Positions 55,847 to 64,000 of a stretch of DNA of 64,000 nt are shown piece after piece. The translations under genes were made by a program, and so were the position numbers. Location: the NCBI GenBank assembly GCA_022835595.1, contig BQUP01000010.1:202236-266235 (forward strand), written 5' to 3'. Numbering within the stretch: position 1 is the stretch's first letter; every line of letters begins with the position of its first letter. This DNA comes from Cystobasidium ongulense. Its lineage: Eukaryota > Basidiomycota > Cystobasidiomycetes > Cystobasidiales > Cystobasidiaceae. A model generated the notes under the pieces. That model saw only the letters and a list, made by a program, of their open reading frames with translations, had not been told where the DNA came from and ran no database searches.

Positions 55847-58800
55847 ATGTCGAATATCAGCTCCTCTGACTTAGCGGGGCCGTCTGCATCGACGGCAGAT
55901 CTCAATGGAGTCGAGTCCTTCAAGACTTTGCAGGCTCAGAATGGATCTGGAAAGCAGCAGAAAAGGAAGCGCGAGAGCGAAGCTGCGCATACAGACACTC
56001 AGCCAGAAGTATCGACGAGTGCATCTGCCTCCGCGTCGCCAAGCAAAGGCAAAGGTCGGGCGGTCAGTTTCGCAGAAGATGTTTCAATACAGCATGAAGG
56101 CTCGCCACCAACAGCCTTGGGAGACGGTGTTTCGCAGCAGGACGCATTCAAAGCTTCAAAGGCAAAGACTGAAGAAGCACAGAAAAGCAAGGCTACTAAG
56201 AAGACTAAAGCGAAAAGTCGGTATCTGAAAGCAAAAATGGCACGCTATAAAGCTAAGAAACGGGTCGACAAGCATGGTAAAAGTGAAGCTGGATCATCTG
56301 TCGGTGATAGAGATACAGATATGAATGATACAATGATGACTGAAGAGGGAGATAGTGTGGCTGCAGATACATCGACTGTCGTTAATGCAGCGGAGGAGAA
56401 GAGAGCTATAAAGAAAGCGAAAAGGGAGGAAAGACGTGCCAGGGAGGCTCTCGAGGACGAAACAACTACCAATGCTGCTGCAACAGGGGATGCTCCGGAT
56501 GAGACCATGGATATCTCTACCACCACAGGGCCAAGCAAGTCAGACATCTTGGAAGACGCAGAGAAACGCAAGGCGGAACGTAAAGCAAAGAAAGCTGCCA
56601 AACGTTCGACTGCTGCGAACGCTGAAGTAGAAGCGAATGGTGACGCAGGTTTGGTCCAAGCTCCCCAAGAAGGAGATGAACAAGTCTTGTTGAAAAGGGA
56701 TCTTGCCGTGATAGCAAAAGCTGAAGAGCTAAAAGCACGGCAAGAAAAAGCCAACAAGCGGGCTAAAGCAAAACAGAAGTATAGCAAGGCCGATGGCGAT
56801 GAAGAAGAGAAAGAAAATGAAGCTGTTGACACAGTACCGACGCAACCGGACGCTCTACCTCGCTTTCCTAAGCCTATTCAACCAGTCGCGCCATCTCAAC
56901 GAGAATTAGACGACCTCCTTATTTCGCACGACCTACGAAATGCTGTTCTGGTGGATCAGAGCACCACGACTTCTGTGACAGAAATGCAGGAGCGAAATCC
57001 GCAAACCAAATTGTCGCAACAAACGTCAGATAGGTTGCGCGAAATGAAGATTGAAAATTTCTTCGCTGTGCAATCAGCTGTATTACCTGTTTTATTAGAG
57101 AACAAGAAACTTTATACGACGAGGCAGAGGCCTAGAGATATTTGCGTATCTGCGCCTACGGGAAGTGGCAAGACTCTAAGCTATGTCATTCCGGTCGTAG
57201 AGGTATGTGCTCCGGTTTCAGATGGAGATCCAGCTCGTCAAACCATGCTCACTATGACTCTATTCATCTCCTCTTCAGGCCTTAAGGACAAGAGTGGTCA
57301 CGCGTTTACGCGCGTTAGTGGTACTACCGACCCGCGAGCTCGTCATGCAAGTTCGCGACGTCTTTGAGCAATTCTGCAAAGGCACGGGGTTGAAAGTGGG
57401 TATTATTGATATCCTTGATAATTGATTTAGCTATACTGACTGACTTCGTCTCCCAGGTTGCTGCGGCAACGGGACAGCATTCTTTCTCCGGCGAGCAGAA
57501 TACGATAGTGGAAGAGCACGAACACGAGTAAGTCATAGCTGTTGTCCACGATGGCTAGTAACCCTTGCTAAGCAAGGCCTTCCAGACTATTAGGCGGATC
57601 TAGCAAGGTTGATATTCTCATCGTGACGCCTGGTCGTCTTATGGATCATCTCAAATCGACTCGTAATTTCACCTTGCAACACCTGCGATTCCTCGTCATT
57701 GACGAAGCCGATAGGCTGCTAAGTCAAAACTTCAACGACTGGTTGAAAGTCCTGATTGCGCATATAGAGAACAGAGAAGGCGGTCCTGATGGTGTGGATG
57801 ACAGTACGACCGAAGGGAGACAGGAGAAGCATGAGGACCTCGACTCTGTCATGGAGACAGACTCTCTTGCCCCTCAGCTTGTCGACAGTCGGTTCCCTTT
57901 GCTTGATGCATCAATACCGCAAACGAGGGCCTCATCGGTGAGTTACATCTTGCACCTATCCTTTGACTGGATGCGTCTAACTCTCTGTGTCGTCACCTCT
58001 AGGCTCAGAAGCTGCTGTTCTCAGCCACATTGACACGAGACCCTGCTCGTATAGCGGCACTGAACTTGCACAAGCCGGTGTACATCGCAGTAGTTACCAA
58101 AACGACAGCAGGCGAGAATGATCCCGAACAAACAGCGTCGACTTTACTTGAAAGCGATAGAAACTTCGCGCTACCTGAGTCATTGACAGTAAGTAATGTC
58201 GCATAAAGGCTGTACTTCCTTTTTCTGACGATGTACCTTTTGACTTGTAGGAGAAAATGATTGTCACTCGAACATCGGACAAAGCTCTCACCTTCCTATA
58301 TCTACTATACACGACCAAGCTCCGCAACACCCTCTGCTTCACGAAATCCGTAGAATCAGCGGCAAGACTTGTCATGCTCGTTGATGCCTTCAATGCAGAG
58401 TATGCTAAGGAATCTGTGGCTGGCTCATTCGAGCCGCTTAAGATCGCACACTACTCAAGTGAACTAGGACCTGGACAGCGTAAGGAAGTTATGGAATCTT
58501 TCAAGAAAGGTGATATTCAGATGTAAGCAACGATTAGTTTTCCGCACGCATAGCGTTATGACAGCTGATGCCGATCGACCATTTTGTAGTCTCGTCTGTT
58601 CCGATATCGCAGCGAGAGGTTTGGATATACCGACCCTCGAGCACGTCGTCAACTATGATGTCCCAGTTGCCATGCGAAATTATGTGCACCGCGTTGGAAG
58701 AACAGCACGAGCTGGTAGATCGGGGACAGCGTGGTCACTGGTGGAAACACAAGAGGTAAGAACAGCGCCTTCATGTGACCTCGACTTCTTAGATGTTCAT

Positions 58801-59029
58801 CGAGCTGACAAGACTATACCACGTACAGGCCAAGTATTTCAAGACTATACTGTCTGAAGCTGGAAGACTACCCAAGGTCAAGAATATCAAGGTCAAGCGA
58901 GATGATCTATCAACTTATAGAGATGCATTCGAGGTACGCTGCATCATGTCTTGTCGTGCCCAGCTTATCATCTGGCTGACGTAATGCTTCAATGTCATTC
59001 AGTCTGCTTTGACACATTTGCAGGTATAA
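55847..59029 (+). CDS. DBP6: DEAD-box RNA helicase Dbp6/DDX51
   Basis: Nucleolar ATP-dependent helicase required for early 60S ribosome assembly. The first third (ATG at 55847) is a Lys/Glu/Ala-rich charged region with runs such as [20 protein letters not shown], as in Dbp6. The helicase core follows: [26 protein letters not shown] (motif I), [12 protein letters not shown] (Ia), [13 protein letters not shown] (Ib), [11 protein letters not shown] (II) and [14 protein letters not shown] (III). The second lobe has [62 protein letters not shown] (V) and [18 protein letters not shown] (VI). The insert between the DEAD and SAT motifs is acidic, typical of DDX51. About eight introns; the last exon SALTHLQV ends at 59027-59029. 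All helicase motifs are intact. Confidence 0.94.
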
Positions 59030-59222
59030 ATCAATTGCAGCCATTTTGTTCCAATCAACGTTTTCGAAAGAGTTACACATGAGCTTCGTTGCAATTCAAT
59101 TTTCATCAAGCTACGAGAACAAAGTCAATTCTGTTTGAATGTTCGGCTATTCTTCCGAAAAGAATCGGTGCAATCTTGATCTACGCCCAACCACCGTCGC
59201 CTATTCCACTAAGTCCAGGCAT

Positions 59223-60693
59223 TTACGAAGGGCATTCGCCGTTGTACTTTCCGAGTGAAGCAGCGCTGCCCCACTTAGCTCTGTCGACCCACTTTGCCTG
59301 AGCATCTTTGACATCTCCCTTAGCCCAAGCTTTCATAGCTACACCTTGAAGAGCACGTCCGAAGGAGAAGGTCTAGGAAGAAAAAGAAAGAGTCGAACAA
59401 CTTAGCCAACAATCATCTCAAGCAGTGCGTAGGGGAAACCGGAACTTACTAATGCCCAGGGTGCCCGGTTCGGATTGGCTTGCTTTACTTTGTTGATCGA
59501 ATTCAAGTATGAGAGAATATCTGAATCGCTGAAACCGCCTGAGAGGAAGACGATAGTCGGTACAAGGGGAGGTACCGTCTTGCTGAGGACGTGGATAGTT
59601 GCTAACAGAAGACGATTGTCGCGATGTGAGCCAAATCCGACGAGCGACTGATGTATCCGCAACTCACCTTCACCGACTTCCTCGGAAGTAGCTTTACCCT
59701 TTTTATCACCACAAACAACCATACTAGCTTTGAGTACCAGACCGGCAAGATCAACTTTATGAAGAGCTAATTTAGCGAAAAGTACGGAATAAGCAGCGAT
59801 ATGAGCTTCCATTGATCTTTGTATTGTGAAATCTCCAGACATTAAGACTTCTGGTTCTACTATCGGTACTAGACCTGCTTGTTGAGAAATAGCAGCATAG
59901 CGAGCTAGTGCTTCAGCATTGGCTTCAATTGCTTGTGCTGTTGGAGTACTTTCTGAGACGGTATACTGCAGGACACATTGACTTCAAAAGTCAGCCTCTT
60001 TCTCCTTGCGTTTCCGTCAAGAAGCAAGACAGCTGGTACATACAGTAGCACGCCATTTGGAGAATCGAGCTCCTCTTTCATAATATTGCTGAGATCTCTC
60101 TAGCAATCCATCCAAACCTTGAGTAGTAGTTTCCTCAGGTGAAGTGCGAGGCAGAGCAACTGTCCCTTTATCGACCTTGATACCTGGAATGACGCCTCTC
60201 GATTCAAGAATCTCTACGAATGACTTTCCTTTATACTTTGATCCTTGGAGTTGGGAATCATGTTTCATCAGTGTCTCTTCAAACGTGATGACTCCGGCTA
60301 TATATTCGGACAGGGTCAAGTTAGACGGTCCTCAAAATTTTACTTTCCAATGCTAAGAATGAAGATATAAGGATGCGCACCAACATAATCCTCATAGCTA
60401 CCCTCAGCTGTGAACAGCACATCTCGCCATTCGCGTCGATTATCTTCTGTATTTTCTTTCCCCACACCCTCGAGACGCTTTGCAATGCTGCCTGTAGATT
60501 CGTCTGCAGCGAGCAGGCCTTTGCCGTAAGCACCGAGAGCGAGGGCTATTGAGAAATAAGCGTGCTGAGCGGTATATACTTATTAATTGGTGGTCGCTTG
60601 CCTACCAGTCTTGTGCAGCTCTTCTCCGTATTTCAAAGCCTGGTTTGGAATCACGTGTTGCGGAGTGAGAGCAGCGGTTCCATGCGAGGACAT
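59223..60693 (-). CDS. Class I fructose-bisphosphate aldolase
   Basis: Schiff-base aldolase of glycolysis and gluconeogenesis, of the animal/plant type. Start [20 protein letters not shown] (60691-60693). Motifs: [60 protein letters not shown] (catalytic Glu), [16 protein letters not shown] (Schiff-base Lys), [14 protein letters not shown] and [20 protein letters not shown]. It ends [13 protein letters not shown] at TAA 59223-59225. Metazoan and plant enzymes continue about 20 residues past this GKY to a catalytic C-terminal Tyr; in this reading that tail is missing. A GTAAAT at 59224-59229 could be a donor for an unseen last exon. About seven introns. Most studied fungi use the unrelated class II zinc aldolase for this step, so this gene is noteworthy. 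Confidence 0.9.
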
Positions 60694-61122
60694 TTTGCTT
60701 TTCAATTATGCGACTAGTTCTGTGACTTGCTAGCTGACGAGTGTGCAGTAGTCGAGAGCAGAAGGACAGAGAAGTACTCTCATAACATCATACGTGAGGT
60801 TGTTCTTGAGTGTGGCGGCTGCGCGGAGAGCTGTGTCTGATGATCAGCAGGGTATCTGTTTTTGAATAAGAGAGCACACGATGCCCGAGCATGAAATATG
60901 CTGCACTGTAGCCCGTGTATTAACTTGTTACAGACCTTGTTAACATACTTTTCGCCTTTCCTTCAGTGCTGCAATAACTTATCATACTCTGCGCTGTTGG
61001 CCGCCGGCTTCTGAATCCCGATCACCACTTTCCCAAAGGTCACGACGGCCGAAGTGATAAGCTGCTGTTTCCTTCACTAATCCGTAATATAAACATCACT
61101 TCAACACAGCTGCTGCTATAAT
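60694..61122. promoter_or_regulatory. Divergent promoter of aldolase and 2-hydroxyacid dehydrogenase
   Basis: 429 bp between two divergent starts. Near 60920-60953 the motif CTTGTTA occurs twice within about 20 bp. Shared regulation of the two metabolic genes is possible but not shown by any site I recognise. Confidence 0.4.
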
Positions 61123-62461
61123 ATGTCACCTCCACTGCACCTGCTCACCCTCGCACCCATCTCCGACGAGGACAAGGCAAAGCTCGAGAAGACCTTCGAC
61201 AGCGTGCACTATGCACAAGGCCCGGAGCTCGCTTGGAACGCAGGACCGCCTATCCCAGTTTCGCAGGAGATTCTCGACAGGACGACTGCAGTCTTCGGAT
61301 GGCAACTGCCCTCAAACGTGACCCATTTCAAGCAGATGCCGAACCTCAAATGGATGATGACCCCCTCTGCGGGAGCAGATGCAAGTTACTTTGAGACGAC
61401 AAGGGTCTCCAGATGGCAGGCGTCAATTGAAGAGAATGCGTACTAATGAACTTCTGATGTGAAACAACAGAAACTCCTATCATCGGACTTCTGGAAGGAC
61501 GAAGAAACCAAACAAAATGTCAAGTTGACCAACAACTCAGGAGTGCATTGTCCAGTGATCCCGCCCTATGTTATCGCAATAGTCACGAATCTATTCCTAG
61601 ATTTGTACAAGAACTTTGAGAGTCACCTTGTAAATCATCACTGGGAGAGAAGGAATGCATTTTATATGCGGGAACTCGCCGGGTCTACCTTTGGTATCTG
61701 TAAGTTTTCGCCTACACATCTCATGTACCTAAACAATAATGCAGAAGATTGTCACTCGATCTGCGAATGCGAATGTCTGACTGCGTTCTCTTCACTTGTG
61801 ATCCAGTGGGTTACGGACGATTGGGGAGAGAAACAGCTCGTCTCGCAAAAGCATACGGCTGTGAAGTAATAGCAGCAACATCAGATGGAACGTTAAAAAC
61901 AGATGAAGAAAGTAAAGAAATGTGTCCAGGTTTCGGAGATCCAGAAGGGACTATACCTTCTAAATATTACAGTACAAAAGATGAAAATGCTTTTACAGAA
62001 TTCTTAGCTCAGACCGACGTTCTGGTTATTTGCTTACCTGGCAGCCCTGGAACTATCAAAATGATTAATAAGGATAGATTGGCTAAATTGAAGAAGAATG
62101 CTGTTTTAGGTGAGTCTTCCTTGTCCCTCCTTTCCGTCCATTCCACATACTCCCGAGTCGGTCAAGCTGACACGACGCTCCAGTCAATATTGGCAGAGGA
62201 TCAGTAGTAGATACAGAAGCCCTCATCGAATCCTTAGAATCTGGTCATCTAGGAGGAGCAGGCCTAGATGTAACAGATCCCGAGCCACTTCCAGACGGAC
62301 ACAAATTATGGACAACACCGAACGTCATCATCACTCCTCATATTGCAGGCTTGACGGAAAAGTATCTCTCGAGAAGTGTAGACATGCTCGTTACAAACGC
62401 AGAGAGGTTGAAGAAGGGCGGCAAGTTGCTCAATACAGTGGATATCGCCAAGGGCTATTAA
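61123..62461 (+). CDS. D-isomer-specific 2-hydroxyacid dehydrogenase
   Basis: NAD(P)-dependent reductase of the D-lactate/glyoxylate/hydroxypyruvate family. The N-terminal part reads MSPPLHLLTLAPISDEDKAK to WMMTPSAGADASYF. After an intron comes NSGVHCPVIPPYVIAIVTNL. The Rossmann site is GSTFGI|VGYGRLGRETARLAKAYG, then TDVLVICLPGSPGTIKMINK and VNIGRGSVVDTEAL (catalytic Arg). GGAGLDVTDPEPLPDGHKLW holds the Glu, and VIITPHIAGLTEKY the His. It ends LLNTVDIAKGY with TAA at 62459-62461. Three introns, at about 61.40, 61.70-61.81 and 62.11-62.18 kb. Complete catalytic set; the substrate cannot be assigned. Confidence 0.92.
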
Positions 62462-62718
62462 AGTAGTGAGGGAGGTTGGTAAGGTTATACATCAGTAGAA
62501 TGAAGTAAGTATACACAGTAAATACGAGAAATAGAGTTGCATAGGAATTGTCAGTAGTAACTTAGCCTGCTGCATGCTTGCAACATTAACCCTTCAAACA
62601 TCTTGCGAGCGGCTTTCGAGTGGCGGCGTATTCAACAGAAAGTGGTATCTGTATTGTCCGTAATTGTTCATGCTGTTCGACTATATAGCTAAAGAATCAT
62701 ATTCTATGGTTCTACACG

Positions 62719-64000
62719 TCACAGAGCAGTAACGGCAGGGAGAGCAGCTCTCTTGGTAAATGCCCCAGATACAGTAGGCATAACAGAAGATACTACAGTT
62801 GCTGCTATTTCCGTGGGTGTACCGAAATCACAAGCATTATCGAGACTGAACAGATAAGCTTGAGAGTCCTGACCTGCTGCTGGGAGTGGAATATTGCCGC
62901 CTTGTCTGAGATGATAGAAGCTGTACAGAGTGAAATTCTCCGTTTGATTGAACTGTTCAGTGTATGCATTGACTTTATAACTGTAGAAACAGGGACAGAA
63001 TTGTTTAGCTTCAATATCGCAGGACTTTCGCTGATCTCGGAGAAACATGCAAACTTACCTCCAGAAGACGGCACCTGCAGATTGAGACCAAGCTCTCAAT
63101 TGAGTGGACCAGAACGCACTGTCGAAAGCAGTATCGTTCCAAGTGGCAGTACTAATTGACCATTCTGTCACTGCGACTGGAATACCATATGATTCATAGG
63201 AAGAAGCCTTTGCGCAAATTTGACTGGTGAGAGTTGACAGGGAAGTTTGGGGCTGTAAACGACCGGGGTATCTGTGAAAAGTCGTTACTGTCAGTGAAAA
63301 AAGTCTTTCGTCGTAAAAGACAAATCAATACATACGGGTGATCTTCGTAAATGAGCAACTGGGGATCCTTGCCGTTGATAAAACTTTGGAAGAGGCCCCT
63401 ATCGAAAGTAAGAATTCATCAGCACCGAATAAAAGCACGATATCTCTGCCTCTTGACATCTCAAAAAAAGCGTGCTCACATAGGCGACTTCTCTGGATGG
63501 CCAGGATGGAACATCATCGGGATAGGTGGTGAGACGGTACTGAGCTTATCGTAAGCTCGCTCATAGTATGAAACGAGAGTATCGAACTGATCTTGCGAAT
63601 AAAAGACGGGTTCGTTGCATGTTGCGAGAGCTGTAATGATATTGCGATGTGTGCTATTTTGGATGTAATCAATTGCTAAATCGATGAGGGTATCACTGTA
63701 ATTTTGATTCTGGGCCTGGTAGAAGTTGCTGCGTTTGGGAAGAACGGGTCAGCAACTCTGCAACGAGATTGTTGGACACGCAGACAGTTGAAATGTTACC
63801 CACTTGTATCCAACGTGACCACTTGCTTGTTCTCCATTTTGCGATCCTGGAAGACCATGCAGATCGATAATCACATACAAACCGTAATTTGCAGCGCTGT
63901 CAATGACTCTTGTCATCTGTTCCAACTGACCGCCCATGGAAACATATGGGGTTCCAGCAGGCTCGTTCATGAATGCCCAGTACCCGATAGGTATACGAAT
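62719..64000 (-). CDS. GH5 exo-beta-1,3-glucanase-like glycoside hydrolase, 5' end missing
   Basis: The N-terminus runs off the window. Visible exons read IRIPIGYWAFMNEPAGTPYV, then GLYVIIDLHGLPGSQNGEQA (the Exg1-type HGxPGSQNG). Next are ITALATCNEPVFYSQDQFDT (acid/base Glu in NEP), GLFQSFINGKDPQLLIYEDH, and GIPVAVTEWSISTATWNDTA (nucleophile Glu). Then come SQSAGAVFWSYKVNAYTEQF and the C-terminal VVSSVMPTVSGAFTKRAALP; the stop is at 62719-62721. Several introns. GH5 enzymes of this group trim cell-wall beta-1,3-glucan. I see no GPI-type hydrophobic end. Both catalytic glutamates are intact. Confidence 0.9.

Noticed and set aside
1-64000. Transposons, retroelements and CRISPR arrays
   Set aside because: No reverse transcriptase, transposase or integrase motifs, long terminal repeats or regularly spaced repeats were found.

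Overview
The window is eukaryotic and fungal, most likely from a basidiomycete. Genes are compact but almost all are broken by many short introns (about 50-80 nt, GT-AG, with CTGAC/CTAAC-like branch sites). The gene set includes fungus-specific families: the DASH subunit Duo1, Mkt1, Xpt1, a fungal 3-dehydroshikimate dehydratase and a yapsin-like aspartic protease. GC is moderate. I cannot fix the class; the Duo1 RG-rich tail and the intron density fit Basidiomycota better than Ascomycota. I found no transposon, retroelement, CRISPR array, tRNA or rRNA gene.

Layout, left to right. The 3' part of the glycogen debranching enzyme gene (plus) faces an Ecl1-like zinc-binding protein gene (minus). 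Then come Sec1 (minus) and a DHA1-type drug/H+ antiporter (minus) that is divergent from the spliceosomal protein SNRNP27 (plus). After an uncharacterised 342-residue protein (minus), RPL11 (minus) is divergent from the tRNA m3C32 methyltransferase Trm140/METTL2 (plus). A large RA-PH protein (minus) follows. Next is a small metabolic group: a shikimate/quinate dehydrogenase-like protein (minus) divergent from a 3-dehydroshikimate dehydratase (plus), then a beta-hydroxyacid dehydrogenase (minus). The first two could together turn shikimate into protocatechuate.

The middle is dominated by a forkhead (Hcm1/Sep1-like) transcription factor (minus). Its two long open frames appear to be a single spliced gene of about 6 kb. 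Upstream lies a 2.8 kb gene-free region with five ACGCGT (MCB) boxes, suggesting G1/S control. Then come MKT1, the mitochondrial iron carrier MRS3/4 and xanthine phosphoribosyltransferase XPT1 (all minus), followed by an RRM protein, an aspartic protease, DUO1 and the DEAD-box helicase DBP6 (all plus). The right end holds a class I fructose-bisphosphate aldolase (minus), divergent from a D-2-hydroxyacid dehydrogenase (plus), and a GH5 glucanase (minus) cut by the window edge.

Most of the content is conserved housekeeping. The most notable points are the forkhead gene model with its MCB-rich upstream region, a GC-AG intron at the conserved core of SNRNP27, a predicted 20-nt micro-exon in SEC1, a class I aldolase that seems to lack its catalytic C-terminal tail, and the shikimate-to-protocatechuate gene pair. 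I did not find convincing evidence of a wholly new system.
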